The notes under the pieces were generated by a model that saw only the letters and a program-made list of their open reading frames with translations, made no database searches and was not told the DNA's origin. The translations under genes were made by a program, and so were the position numbers. Source: Tillus elongatus (lineage: Eukaryota > Arthropoda > Insecta > Coleoptera > Cleridae). From it: a stretch of 64,000 nucleotides of DNA. The stretch spans positions 72,940,082 through 73,004,081 of the forward strand of contig OZ023270.1 in NCBI GenBank assembly GCA_964006375.1. Direction: 5' to 3'. Shown one piece after another: positions 32,831-44,540 of the stretch; within the stretch, counting starts at the first letter, position 1; every line of letters starts with the position of its first letter.

Positions 32831-33712
32831 TATAATGTAAATTACATGTAAATCATTCGTACAAAGGAATTAAGTTGGTATTTTTAACATTGAAACTTCA
32901 TTCTTGTTCTTCTTCATTCTACTTAACCTAGACAACTTTTTTTGTATAAGATTTGCTACATGAAAAATTCGATAACGGCCCGTAATTATGTGTAAAACAT
33001 AAACAACCACTTAACTATTATTCGTCACAATCAAATCAAAATTCCTATATTTCCTGAGTGGTTCAACTATCTAACGGTAATTATTTACATGTATTGACTG
33101 TTTATTTTAATAACAAGTGATCTAAAATAAACTGCTACAAAGTTCACGATGTAGTGTAAAAATAGATATGATTCGTCGGCTTGTTCGGCAAAGGTTCCGG
33201 GTTCGTTTGCTATCGCAGAGCGTCAATCACTTTTCCAGAATGGTTAATAATGAGTTATTTCAGTACATACTGAAGAATAACAACCACGATCCCGTGGCAT
33301 AGCCGTTGGGTAGGTGAAAGATCCATTCCCTGCTCACAACAGCGGGTTGGGCATAATTTACAGGTTATGTATAATTGCTCCATGGCGTCGGTGATTATTT
33401 TGAAAGCTTTACATTTATATACAGATTTGTAAGGAATTTTTTCCTGCCAGTTCATAGTTTAAATTTATTACCATATATGGGATGTATAGCTTTGCCTGCG
33501 GAGTTGGGATTAAGCAATTCTTATACTGGAAACGACACCCACTGAGAACTTTGATGTTTGAACTATCGATTTCTAATTTTAGAACTTAAAATACGTATTT
33601 TATTACGAAATATCGAAAGTTGAAATGAATAGTGCATGGGTGACGTACGTCAATGATTACTGGTTGACCTTCCAACATTATGAATGTTATTTAGCCTCCA
33701 AAAATTTTATTT
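32831..33712. other. AT-rich region, no gene recognised
   Basis: Nothing supported. 33175-33220 (ggttccgggttcg) and 33285-33350 have slightly GC-richer, tRNA-like fragments, but no cloverleaf can be built. Confidence 0.4.
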
Positions 33713-33946
33713 ACTTTTTTATTTCAATAACACGCCACGGGGGCTTACAGCCCAAATACTATCGTACCGTGGGTGTCGACAAGGAGGAAAGAGGCAACTC
33801 GTTAATTCTGGACTTGAAGGTTTGGAGGTTCGGAGGAGAAGGAAAAACATGCGCCGGCAAGGAATTCCACAACTTGGAAGTCCTCGGGACAAAAGAGCGG
33901 GCATAACAAGATGTTCTATGTCTGTTGACCTGGACAGTAAAAAGTC
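33713..33946 (-). mobile_element. J-family 3' fragment J6
   Basis: Only the last 235 bases of the J family, from the 3' end to the ctggacagtaaaa block. At 33946 the J sequence switches directly into the 430-base block shared with 39617-40049. Confidence 0.88.
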
Positions 33947-34368
33947 TAAAGGGTTGGAAAGTTGCTCCTATGGAAAATGTATTAACACTTAGCCACTAAC
34001 GTACTACTTTTGATACATAACTACAGAAACCTACAAATTTTTAGGCCAAAATTTTTTCTTGTCAAATATTTTAGTATCTTCTTTTACTAAACATTTATTT
34101 AGAGTATTTACAATACGTAAATGAAGGAACAACCGTATATTAATTGAAATGTTGAAGATAAACTAGATAAAAGTAATAAGCAAAATATTTCAAGAGAAAA
34201 TGGGTGTAGAACATTGTTACAAAAACAATTATAACTAAATAAACTATAAATTTACAAGATAAAACATAAGTCCTTATAAATATTATCAAATAAAGGCATA
34301 ACACTGACAAAAAGGAAAAAACCACAAATGTCTAAGATTGATCATTTTCTATGCAATTTTTGCATATA
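33947..34368. repeat. 430-base block shared with 39618-40049
   Basis: From gtctaaagggttgg to tatgcaatttttgcata, a roughly 95 percent match (by eye) to 39618-40049. In both places it directly adjoins the 3' end of a J copy (J7 here, J4 there). Confidence 0.9.
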
Positions 34369-35566
34369 TTTTTTTTCAACAACACACCACGAGGGCTTAC
34401 AGTCTAAATACTATCGTACCGTGGGTGTTGACAAGGAGGAAAGAGGCAACTCGTTAATTCTGGACTTGAAGGTTTGGAGGTTCGGAGGAGAAGGAAAAAC
34501 ATGCGCCGGCAAGGAATTCTACAACTTGGAAGTCCTCGGGACAAAAGAGCGGGCATAACAAGATGTTCTATGTCTGTTGACCTGGACAGTAAAAAGGTGC
34601 ATTCGCTCTGTTCCCCTGGTAGATCTGTTTGGGGGAAGCAGGTGGAGGAACTATGGAAGAAAGCTCCTCTGAGCAGTGCCCGTGCAGATATCTATAAAAG
34701 AGAGAGAGAGCTCAGCAACGACACGTCGATGGGCAAGGGATGGCAGCCTTTGGGTGAGGGTAGGGTCACCAATGAGACGTATAGCTCTATTCTGAATGTA
34801 GTCCAGGATAGCGAGTGTAGAAGCGGCAGCAGCACTCGTAGATGTGGGAGCAGTATTCGAGGTTTGGCCTTATTTGTGAAGTATATAAGGTATAGAGATT
34901 AGCTGGTGAAAAGTATTTGCGAGCCCGGAAGAGGAAACCTAATTTCTTAGCAGCCGCTTCTGCAACTGATGTGACATGTTGGTGCCAATTGAGATTTCGA
35001 TCCACAGAAATGCCACAAGTGAAAAGGGCTCATTACTTGGTTGTTCATTGTGATGGTTCTAGGGCTGGTGTATCTTTTATGAGAAAGAAAGCAAGACTGA
35101 GATTTGGTGGGGTTGAATTGTACAAGATTTCTACTTCCCCAGTCTAGTATTTTTTGGAGATCCATGGAGACAGAACCTTCCATGAGTCTGCGATCATCAT
35201 CTAGTTGGGCCAAAGAGACAGGCTTAGAATATTGTATATTTGCGTGGAGGGTGCTGTCGCCCGCGTAACTGTGAACTGGTTTGGATGTGCTAGAGAGGAT
35301 GTCATTGATGTGGAGAAGAAACAAAGTAGGGGCTAAAGCGGAACCTTGAGGAACTCCTGCATTACTTGAATATATTGTTTAGAGGAATGGCCATCCACAA
35401 CAACAGAAATGTTCCGGTTGGAGAGAAAGTTTGCTGTCCAGGTACAGAGTTTTGGTGGGAGGTCATAGGCCGGAAGTTTATTAAGCAGCGCTGCGTGCCA
35501 GACCTGGTCGAAGGCTTTGGATATGTCTAGAGCGACAATCTCGGATTCACCGTGTGGTTCCATAGA
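34369..35566 (-). mobile_element. J-family retrotransposon copy J7, 5'-truncated
   Basis: It has the 3' end at 34369 and truncates at 35566 inside the RT. The remaining frames include FLSNRNISVVVDGHSSK, PVHSYAGDSTLHAN (the YADD motif mutated to YAGD), VDLQKILDWG-type sequence and the thumb MDRNLNWHQHVTSVAEAAAK. Several frameshifts. Dead. Confidence 0.92.
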
Positions 35567-35936
35567 TGCAATTGCATGGCTTTGTGTTCGTGAATCGTTT
35601 ACTTGCTTATTATTTAGTTTATATTAATCGTTTGTGTGTTTTTTGTTTGCTGGATTAAACTTGATGAAAATAAACCAGAAGATGGCTTCCAGAAAAATAT
35701 CGTTTTCATCTATTAATAATTTTTATCACGATAATATGAAATGTGTAAATCTGATCAGCCGAAACTTTCCATTGTGTGGCAGGTATTTTTACTAACAAGG
35801 ACTTAACCACTGATCAAACTTATCAGCTAACAAATACAGTAGGACCCGGGTTTTACGAGTGGCAGATTTAACGAACAAATTTTGTTGATCTGAATGGACT
35901 TGTGCAAGAGACAACACTAAAATGTTTCTGGTTTAG
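35567..35936. other. AT-rich spacer, no gene recognised
   Basis: No ORF or repeat recognised between J7 and LOA copy B. Confidence 0.45.
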
Positions 35937-36306
35937 GTTAGGTTAGGTTAGGTTTGATTGTGAGTGGGCCATACCGGTCCCTCCACCGCGACCATAAGGT
36001 CTATTGTGGCTCACCCCTAATAGTCTATATTTCGCCCAACAAAGCCAGCCTCCTGCAGAGGTCGATAACCTTTGTGGGCGAAAGTTGATCCAGATCCTCC
36101 GGAGCAAGCTTCATCTTGCCAAAGAGCAGGTATCTAGTCCTGTCCGCTGCCGGACAGGAACACAGTACGTGCTCTGCTGTCTCGTCACTCTCCATACACA
36201 GCCGACACTCGGTCTCCTGACCGACTCCAATACGATGCATGTGGTGACACAAGCGGCAGTGTCCTGTATACAGGCCAACTAGAGTACTCAGTTGTTGTCT
36301 GTTTAA

Positions 36307-36890
36307 CTATAGAAGTTTTTTAGCCCTTGCCTCAGACAGGCTATTTATGAAGGCCTTAGAGTGAGCGAATCCTGGAAGATTTTGCCAATACTGGATTCTC
36401 ATTCTTTCTGTCCAGGTCTTTAAGGTGCGTTTTGCTGTGCATGATGCTATCCCCAGCACCGGTTCTGGTCCGACAAAGTCTCTCTGGGCACCACTCCTGA
36501 CAAGCGCGTCGGCCGCAACATTGCCATCATGGTCCGAGTGACCCGGTATCCAGACCAGCGACACCTCATTACAGCTTCCCAGTTCGTTAAGGGCAGATTT
36601 ACAACTCCATACCGTTTTTGAATTACACCGGTAGGAACCAAGAGCCTTTATTGCAGCTTGGCTATCTGCATATATCTTTATCGATTTTATGTACACTGGT
36701 TTTTTATACTTTCCCTTGCACACATCTCGATGGCGTACACTTCTGCCTGGTGTATGGTTGCGTACTTGCCGAGGCTAGCTGATAGTCTAGCATCGGTGCT
36801 GCCCCCATATGCGCCGGCTCCTACTCGCATATTGGTTTTGAAGCCGTCAGAGTACCAGCAGAGATCGGCTCTCAATAGGGTCGTTTGATT
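36307..36890 (-). pseudogene. LOA copy B RNase H domain
   Basis: Blocks DLCWYSDGFKTNMRVGAGAY (catalytic D of the xxDGS motif; here DGF), HQAEVYAIEMCARES (E), IKIYADSQAAIKALGSYRCN (D) and VSLVWIPGHSDHDGNVAADA (H and D). All four acidic positions are recognisable, but a frameshift near 36690 separates the first half from the second. The domain removes RNA from the cDNA hybrid during target-primed reverse transcription and marks the element as I-group. Confidence 0.88.
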
Positions 36891-36896
36891 TCGCTC

Positions 36897-38345
36897 TCAG
36901 TCGTCCCTTTCCACGAGGACGGTCTTGAAAGACATATCTCTACTGATCTTTGTAGGCATCAAGTCTGAGACCATTCCCAGAATCCCGTGACCTTCAATGT
37001 CATCGAGGAGTCCGGACCCTCCCAGACTGATTTCCTTCGGCATACTGTCGGCCGTTTGTTTTAGGCTGTACGTTGTCCACCTCGCCACCCTCTCCAACCA
37101 TATGTGAAGAGGTGGAATATTATGGAGGACCCCCAGAGCGGCTGATGGTGCGGTGCTTATCGCTCCTGTTATCATCAGACAAGCTTGTGTCTGTAGATGA
37201 GCCAGTTTGAACCTCGCGATACCACGAAGTGCCTCAGGCGACCAAACTATGGCTCCATATGTTATCATTGGTCTGATAACCACTACATAGAGCCAGTACA
37301 TCTGTTGGGGGTTTGTTCCCCAGTTTGGTCCACAGATTCTCCGCATGTCCACGGGGACAGTTTAGCCTTGCAGATTACATTCTCGAACTGTATGTCCCAG
37401 TTGAGCTTCTTATCTAGGGTAACCCCCAGATATTTTGCTTGTTCCGAAAATGGAATCGTTTCCCCCATAAGAATGGGTGGTTTTAATTTGTCCAACCTTC
37501 TTCTTCTGGTAAATGGGACAATGATCGTTTTGCGGGGGTTCACAGACATCTGTTCCCTCCGGCACCAATCATTCACTACATTTAGTGTCTCCTGAAGAGT
37601 ACTTGCTAGTTCCTCCTCATATTTGCCCCTAACCATCATGACTAGATCATCAGCATACGCCTGGACCTCAACCTCCCACAGTCAGAGGATAGCCAACAAA
37701 TCGTCCACAAAGAGAGACCACAGCAGGGGGGATAAAACTCCCCCCTGAGGGCACCCCCTCGCAGCCCTGAAGCTGCCCACCTCCCCCTGCAGTAATAACG
37801 GTCCGATTGTGGAGCATGCTTCCGATCCAGCCACAAATAGTAGGTTCCACCACTCTAGCGATAGTGGCTTCGTAGAGGGAGATGGGTAATGCATTGTTGA
37901 ATGCTCCTTCAATGTCGAAAAATGCAGCCACCGCCACCTCCCCGTTATCCAGGGAGTGTGTGATCTTCTCAACGAGGTTATTTAGTGCTAACTCAGTAGA
38001 TTTGCCAGTTTGGTAGGCATACTGGTGGGTATTAAGGGGGTTGTTGATTAAGATGCTCACCCTAATGTGCCCCTCCAGTATTTTTTCCAATCCCTTTAAG
38101 AGGAATGATGTAATACTGAGAGGTCTCAGTGATGTGGGTAGGAGGTCATTACGTCCCAATCTGGGAATGTAAACCCCCATAATCACCGTCCAGCTGGATT
38201 GAATATAGTTCCAAGCCAGACTGGCTCTATACAGCCTGATTAGAAAAGGTAGGAGAATCTCCAGTCCATTTTGTAGTAGGACCGGTACCACCCCATCCTC
38301 CCCTGGCGCCTTGAATGGCTGGAAATGTTGCACAGCACACTCCAC
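36897..38345 (-). pseudogene. LOA copy B reverse transcriptase
   Basis: From right to left: HFQPFKAPGEDGVVPVLLQN, WTVIMGVYIPRLGRNDLLPT and LRPLSITSFLLKGLEKILEG (fingers), THQYAYQTGKSTELALNNLV, AVAAFFDIEGAFNNALPISL (motif A, FDIEGAF), a frameshift at about 37770 in the GCPQGGVLSPLLWSLFVDDL block (both halves readable in adjacent frames), QAYADDLVMMVRGKYEEELA (motif C intact, about 37640), FSEQAKYLGVTLDKKLNWDI, and the C-terminal MYWLYVVVIRPMITYGAIVW. Three frameshifts; inactive. Confidence 0.88.
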
Positions 38346-38651
38346 CGCCGAGGCCGTAACTATTCTCCGAGCAACCCGCCAGTCCCCCCTCCGAGGGCGT
38401 TTAAATCGACCCTCGACTGGCCGGACATCTTCGTTGCTCAGGATCAGACAATCTGGGAAGTGTGTGTGTGCTAAGAGCTCTAACGTTTCTTCTTACACTA
38501 ATGGGTAATACATTTTACTGTACACAGGACTAGAGAAAATATTTTTGGGTTCTTCCACTTCAAATGAACGTTCCTTACAACTGTACATTTGTGTGGCTTT
38601 CTGTTTTCCTGTGAGGCAGGTTTCTACTTGGAATACAGTCTTATTTATACA

Positions 38652-38965
38652 ATGCCCGCGTCCGGTGGTAAAAGAAAACGCTTTATAATCAAAGAGAAAT
38701 TATCGATATTAAAACAAGTGAAAATGCAAACGAAAACAGTGATGTTTGTAGGTAGTATGGTATTGTATCGCCTACATTATCAACAATTTTAATGTGCGAG
38801 AATTATATTGTCCAGACTAGTGGTTCCAACACTATTGACAACAAGATGAAACGTCTTAATGTTGCTAATAAAAAGCGTGTCGAAAAATTCGAAAATATAC
38901 AAGGTTTTCTATTTAAAAAAATTGTCTTACTATTCCGGAAAAATGGTGCACTCTGTATACTAAAG
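38652..38965 (+). pseudogene. pogo/Tigger-like transposase DNA-binding domain fragment
   Basis: MPASGGKRKRFIIKEKLSIL, followed by KQVKMQTKT (38652-38740), resembles the N-terminal CENP-B/psq-type helix-turn-helix of pogo-group transposases, where a basic KRKRFTxKEKLxIL block opens the domain. After frameshifts, NKMKRLNVANKKRVEKFENI at about 38845-38900 fits the spacer before the second DNA-binding half. No DDE core follows. It could instead be a captured CENP-B-like fragment; either way it is broken. Confidence 0.55.
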
Positions 38966-39195
38966 AGTCGTCTGTGCTTATAGCTTTAGTTATTTCCTGA
39001 AACTTTTTTTTAACTTGCCAGGAAGAGAAATTTTAAGGGGTTACGTTACTTTTTGTACACACTGTATGATTTTAAGAGGAATAGCACATATTTCAACCAA
39101 ATCTATGATTTGCTCGAATATTCTTGGTGCCAATGCTCATTGCAAAATTAGAAAATATTACTAAATATTATGATTTTTGCATTTTTCTCTTTCAG

Positions 39196-39459
39196 TATCA
39201 AGTTGCTCAACTGTTCAGTGTAGCAGAGGCGTCCAAGGATAACACGGGCGGTGGAGAAGGCATAGAAGTCCTCAAGAATGAACCCTTCACTAATTACCCC
39301 CTGCTGGGAGGTAAATACAACTCAGGCCAGTATACTTACAAGATCTACCACTTGGCGAGCAAGGTGCCCGCCTTCATAAGGCTGTTAGCGCCCAAGGGCA
39401 GTTTAGAGATACATGAAGAGGCGTGGAACGCTTATCCATATTGTAAAACTGTCATTACG
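39196..39459 (+). CDS. vib: Class I phosphatidylinositol transfer protein, exon encoding the lipid-headgroup site
   Basis: This 88-codon exon is bounded by a splice acceptor (tttttctctttcag, 39182-39195) and a donor gtatgt at 39460, both phase 0. It reads [71 protein letters not shown] and PYCKTVIT. PITPs carry one phosphatidylinositol or phosphatidylcholine molecule between membranes and support phosphoinositide signalling and cytokinesis. The residues that bind the inositol headgroup in mammalian PITP-alpha (T59, K61, E86, N90 in the usual numbering) all have equivalents here, in QYTYKI and IHEEAWN. It must be preceded by a short exon carrying the start codon and the first ~18 residues, which I could not find. 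No disabling change seen. Confidence 0.95.
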
Positions 39460-39617
39460 GTATGTAAATATTTATTAATGTGATTATTTTGTTAACATAG
39501 ATGATAGGCGAGGGTAAACTTACAAATCGATGATGGTTCGTTGATTTGATGGTAATAATAATACGACGACATCGAAGCTAATAGGAAAACCATCTCCATT
39601 TATTGTTCTGCGAGAAC

Positions 39618-40049
39618 GAAAGTCTAAAGGGTTGCGAAGTTGCTCCTGTGGAAAATGTATTAACCCTTAGTCACTAATGTACTACTTTTGACACATAACT
39701 ACAGACACCTACACATTTTTCGGTCAAATTTTTTTCTTGTCAAATATTTTAGTATCTTCTTTTACTAAACATTTATTTAGAGTATTTAGAATACGTAAAT
39801 GAAGGAACAACAGTATATTAATTGAAATGTTGAAGATAAACTAGATAAAAGTAATAAGCAAAATATTTCAAGAGAAAATGGGTGTAGAACATTGTTACAA
39901 AAACAATTATAATAACTAAATAAACTATAAATTTACAAGATAAAACATAAGTCCTTATAAATATTATCAAATAAAGGCATAACACTGACAAAAGGGAAAA
40001 AACCACAAATGTCTAAGATTGATCATTTTCTATGCAATTTTTGCATAGA
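39618..40049. repeat. 430-base block shared with 33947-34368
   Basis: Matches 33947-34368 at about 95 percent by eye and directly adjoins the 3' end of J4. It lies in the PITP intron 39460-48271. Confidence 0.9.
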
Positions 40050-43000
40050 TTTTTTTTTCAACAACACACCACGAGGGCTTACAGTCTAAATACTATCGTA
40101 CCATCGGTGTCTACAAGGAGGAAAGAGGCAGCTTGCTAATTCTGGACTTGAAGGTTTGGAGGTTCGGAGGAGAAGGAAAAACATGTGCCGGCAAGGAATT
40201 CCACAACTTGGAAGTCCTCGGGACAAAAGAGCGGGCATAACAAGATGTCTGGTGACCTGGACAGTAAAAGGGTGCATTCGCTCTGTTCCCCTGGTAGATC
40301 TGTTGGGGCAGCAGGTGGGGAACTATGGAGGAAAGCTCCTCTGAGCAGTGCCCGTGCAGATATCTATAAAAGAGAGAGAGAGAGGTCACCAACGGCACGT
40401 CGGTGCGCAAGGGATGGCAGCCTTTGGGTGAGGGTAGGGTCACCGATGAGACGTATAGCTCTCTCTTGAATGGAGTCCAGGATAGCGAGTGTAGAAGCGG
40501 CAGCAGCACCCCAGATGTGGGAGCAGTATTCGAGGTTTGGCCTTATTTGTGAAGTATATAAGGTATAGAGATTAGCTGGTGAAAAGTGTTTGCGAGCCCG
40601 GAAGAGGAAACCTAATTTCTTAGCAGCCGCTTCTGCAATTGATGTGACATGTTGGTGCCAATTAAGATTTCGGTCCACAGAAATGCCAACAAGAGAAAAT
40701 GACTCATTACTTTGAATAACTTGGTTGTTCATTGTGATGGGTCTAGGGCTGGTGTATCTCTTGTGGGAAAGAAAGCAAGACTTAGTTTTGGTGGGGTTGA
40801 ATTGTACAAGATTTCTACTTCCCCATTCTAATATTTTTTGGAGATCCACGGAGACAGAACTCTCCATGAGTCTGCGATCCTCATCTAATTGGGCTAAAGA
40901 GACAGGCTTAGAATATTGTATATTTGAGTGGAGGGTGCTGTCGTCCGCGTAACTGTGAACTGGGTTGGATGTGCTAGAGAGGAGGTCATTGATGTGGAGA
41001 AGAACCAAAGTAGCGGCTAAAGCTGAATCTTGAGGAACTCCTGCATTAATTGGATACACTTTAGATGAACGGCCGTCCACAACAACAGATATGCTCCTGT
41101 TGGAGAGGAAATTTGCTGTCCAGGTACAAAGTTTTGGTGGTAGGTCATAGGTCGGAAGTTTATTAAGCAGCGCTGCGTGCCAGACCTGGTTGAATGCTTT
41201 GGATATGTCTAGAGCAACAATCTGGGATTAACAGTGTTGTTCCATAGACTTGTTCCAAGAATGGGTGACAAAGGAAAGGAGGTCGGCAGTCGATCTGCGC
41301 TGACGGAATCCATACTGCCTGTCGTGGATTAGACTGTGTTTTTCAAGAAGTTTTAGTAATTCGGTGTTTATATACTTTTCCATCACTTTAGAGACCACTG
41401 AAAGGAGAGAAATAGGCATGTAGTTGCTAGGAAGCGCTTTGGATCCTTTCTTGGGGATGGGTTGTACTCGAGCAGTTTTCCAGTTACTAGGGAATATGCC
41501 TTTATTGTAAGATATCTGAAACAGACGAGTCAGGACAGGGGCAAGTTCTGGTGCGCATTTTTTGAGAACAATTGCTGGGATCTCGTCAAGGCCAGAGGCT
41601 TTCCTGGTATTAAGAGAAGAGATCATCTTTCGTACCTTTTTAGTTTTGAAAATGATATCCGTCATTTTATGCGCGACATTGGGGACTGTTGGTGGTTGAA
41701 CATTTGGAGGTGGGTTGAGAGTAGAATTGCCGGCGAACAACGAAGCAAAAAGTTCAGCCTTGCCCAGGGCGGTAGAAGCAATTTCATCCTCTGAGACAAG
41801 AGGTGGGAACGTGCTTTTGCAGAAATCATTCCCAATAGTTTTAGCAAGAGTCCAGAAGGGTTTGCCGCCGTTGAAGCTTAAGAGGGCTTTGTTTTTGATG
41901 TGGTTATTAAACGAGTTTTTTGTCTCAGAAAGAATGCGGACATAGCGGTTTCTTGCGTCGTTAAATGCTTGACGATTTTCTTGACTGGGATTGTGTAGAA
42001 GCGTTTTGTGAGTTTTGACCTTTTAAGGCCTGGCCTTGTCACAGGATTTAGAGAACCAGGGGTTTTGAGTGGCTGCAGATGTTTTGTGTGTGCGTGGAAT
42101 AAATAAATCCATTTCAGCTTGGATAATTTCGGTGACGTTTTGTGAGATATCAGAGGGGTCAGGATGAGAGAAGCAGACAGACGCCCATGGAAATGAGGAA
42201 AAGTGATCCCGCATTTCGTCCCAGTTTGCAGAGTTGTAGTGCCAAACGATACGTGGGTGTGATGACTGTGTGACCTCGGGTTGCATTGAGCAGGAAGCAG
42301 TGACCATGCCGTGGTCTGAGCGACCAAGGGGGGCGGTGACTGATATCTTATCGCATTCAGGTTTTGAAGTAAAAAGGAGATCCAAGGGATTTGAGCTGTG
42401 TGTTGGGATACGAGGAAAGTAAGTAGGTTGCTGAATCATATTGGCTAAAGAATTGCTGACTGCAAATGCCTCCGCTGCTCTCCCTTGTGGATCGGTTTTT
42501 GAAGATCCTAGCCATTCCTTATGATGGACATTGAAGTCACCAAGAATAGTGACCTCGGAGGAAGGATATTCAGAAATCAGATAGTCGGTTTTTTCAGAAA
42601 GGTAGTCAAAGAGCTGGACAAAGTTGTTGTCAGAAGGTGACCGGTAAATGCAACAGATGAATTTAGTTACAGCCCTGAGAGAGAGTTTTATCTATGGTAT
42701 GTCTTTTCTTCCAGCTTCTAAATTGGGGAGTCTGGTGCAGGGTAGATTGCTACGGACGTATGCGCACACGCCTCCATGCAATCTAAAGGAAGTAAGGAGT
42801 TCAGGTTAGAATTTAGGCCGCATATATTCGAAAAGGATATGTTAAATCTTGATGTTGGCGCCCCCTATACACCCCTCTCCCGGAGATTCGAATGGAGGGG
42901 TATTTTACCTCCGGAATATTTTGTACAAGGAGGAGCCATCATCATTTTTGCTTATAAGGGAAACCGACTCATACACCAGAACCGGAAACGTCCGTTGGGA

Positions 43001-43093
43001 CTTCACCGGCCCCTTTATGTATGGGGTGGTACCTCCTCGGGCGTGAAAAAAATCCTTTACTATTACGTAAAGGAAAATTCCACTACCACCTGC
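40050..43093 (-). mobile_element. J-family retrotransposon copy J4, nearly full length
   Basis: It spans the 3' end (40050) to the 5' start (43093, ccactaccacctgc), about 3.04 kb. Minus-strand domains in order: 5' UTR, endonuclease (a ~125-base deletion at about 42802 removes its first blocks), SDHGMVTASC (about 42290-42320), the linker, RT fingers (KTKKVRKMISSLNTRKASGL, 41228-41740), DISKAFNQVWH (about 41175-41200), NAGVPQDSALAATLVLLHIN (PQG changed to PQD), SYADDSTLHSN (about 40945) and the thumb to the C-terminus. The RT frame is interrupted at about 41230 and 41080. It lies antisense in the PITP intron. Confidence 0.93.
40364..41080 (-). pseudogene. J4 RT palm-thumb segment (238-codon open frame)
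   Basis: MDGRSSKVYPINAGVPQDSA, then PVHSYADDSTLHSNIQYSKP (catalytic YADD intact), VSVDLQKILEWGSRNLVQFN, FSLVGISVDRNLNWHQHVTS, YTSQIRPNLEYCSHIWGAAA and RAVGDLSLSL. The motif-B glycine of PQG is replaced by aspartate, which alone should impair polymerisation. The upstream RT half is in a separate frame (41228-41740). Confidence 0.88.
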
Positions 43094-44469
43094 TAAGTAA
43101 GCAGACTAGCTTCTGACACTCGTAGCACAAGTATTCTGTTCTTCTTTTGATTCTCGGTGGACAAATGTGGCCGCTCTTACTAATTTCAAGTCTTTCAACT
43201 CTACTTAGGGCCGCAGCTAAGGGCGGGCACATAGGCTCAATGTCCTACCTTAAAATGCCAATGCCCTATCTTAAAAAATAGCTAAAAGTTGTATTACGTA
43301 TTTTACAAAAATTGCATATCATAGTACACGCCGTAAAGTCTGGTTATTGTGTTCTCTCTCACTTTCTGATTTTATAATATTTCACTTATTTTCAATTGTG
43401 TGGGTTAGGTTAGGTCGTGCAATTTCAAACATTGCACGACACTTTTCAAGCTGTGTACACTTAAGCAATTGCTACTTTAGAACAGTTAAAATTACTGGAG
43501 TTGCCCAATATCAGTTTTGATGCAACTTGTGACTGTTTTCGACACTGGTGACAGGTGGTGCATTAAAATAGGTAATCAAAATCGGTGGCGAAGAAAATTA
43601 TAAAATGCTTCACCCGGCCATCTCTTTCAATTCTTGCAATAAATTTTATTAATTACTCCCCAATGCTCCCGTTTAAATTAAATTAAATCTACTTATAATT
43701 GCTGTTAAAATTATATGATTAAGCCTTAGAGCTACAGAAATAAATGTGTCAATTTTAAAGATCAATCTACAAATTATAGTGATTTATTATGGCTTGCTTA
43801 TTATATCAAGGTTTCACACTTTTTTTTAAGTCTACGTAATTTGTAAAAACAAATAAGTTGTATTACATATTAATCAAATACTGTCAGCCATGAAGTTTGA
43901 ACTTTAGTTTCAGTCTCTTGTTATTTTCAATTTATCTTTCTTTTTTTTATGTCTTGTTTATATACATTGTTAAAAAGTATTAAATGGTACTTAAGTTATC
44001 TAGCTTGGCTTTGAAATTTAAAGGCATTGAGAAATGTGTTCCGGTTGAAGAAGTTATTTATTTATTTACAGGTTAAAACATGGAACAGCTTTAAATATTT
44101 TTATTGTGTTTATTTTTTGGTTATAAGTGCATATTTTTTGATAAATTATAGTTTTTGCTTTTTTAATCACCTACTTACCACCTTATTAATTTCAATATCA
44201 TTTTCATTCATCACCATCTTCGATACCGCCAATGGTCTTAAGTTGTAGATGCAATTTCACTCAGAAAAATATTACTTTAAAAAATATGAAATTTATTTTT
44301 TATGCATTTTTGTTACATAAAGTTAGTGGTATTAAAGAGTTGTCATATAAGCTGATTCTCCAAAAAATCCTGAGTAAGAGTTGTTAATTTTAATAAAATT
44401 TATACATAATGAGTGTTTAATCGATTAAAAAAAGATTACGTTTTCAAACTAAGATATATATTTTTCCCC
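43094..44469. other. AT-rich intronic DNA, no gene recognised
   Basis: Holds two TTAGG units at 43406-43415 next to a small perfect hairpin gtcgtgcaat/attgcacgac (43415-43441). A 73-codon hydrophobic frame at 44027-44248 looks like AT-rich background. Nothing else supported. Confidence 0.5.
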
Positions 44470-44540
44470 TCAGGGCTCGTCCACGGCCTTGCCACACCGA
44501 TAGGACTGCAACCTTTGGTTGATTGTGCATACCCTTAGTC

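Larger units (their letters stand above)
35934..38496 (-). mobile_element. LOA-family RNase H retrotransposon copy B, longest copy
   Basis: The longest copy in the window. It has an AACCT tail at 35934-35953 (four units), the C-terminal cysteine motif (about 36150), RNase H (about 36300-36890), connection and thumb (36897-37352), and the RT palm (about 37283-38345). It truncates at about 38496, just upstream of the sequence LELLAHTHFPDCLILS. The endonuclease and ORF1 are missing. Relative to copies A, C and D it is about 90 percent identical by eye. Confidence 0.92.

Noticed and set aside
33175..33220. Possible tRNA gene (ggttccgggttcg)
   Set aside because: No acceptor stem, anticodon arm or D-arm can be placed around it.
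35934..35960. TTAGG repeats as an interstitial telomere
   Set aside because: Only 2-4 units, and each lies precisely at the 3' end of a LOA copy; best explained as its tail.
42776..43096. 106-codon frame on the + strand beginning MQSKGSKEFRLEF, considered as the missing first PITP exon
   Set aside because: It is antisense to the J4 5' region, lies downstream of the exon it would have to precede, and the same frame occurs in J3.
44027..44248. 73-codon hydrophobic frame suggesting a small membrane protein
   Set aside because: Rich in F/Y/L/I from T-rich DNA, with no conserved context or splice or promoter evidence.
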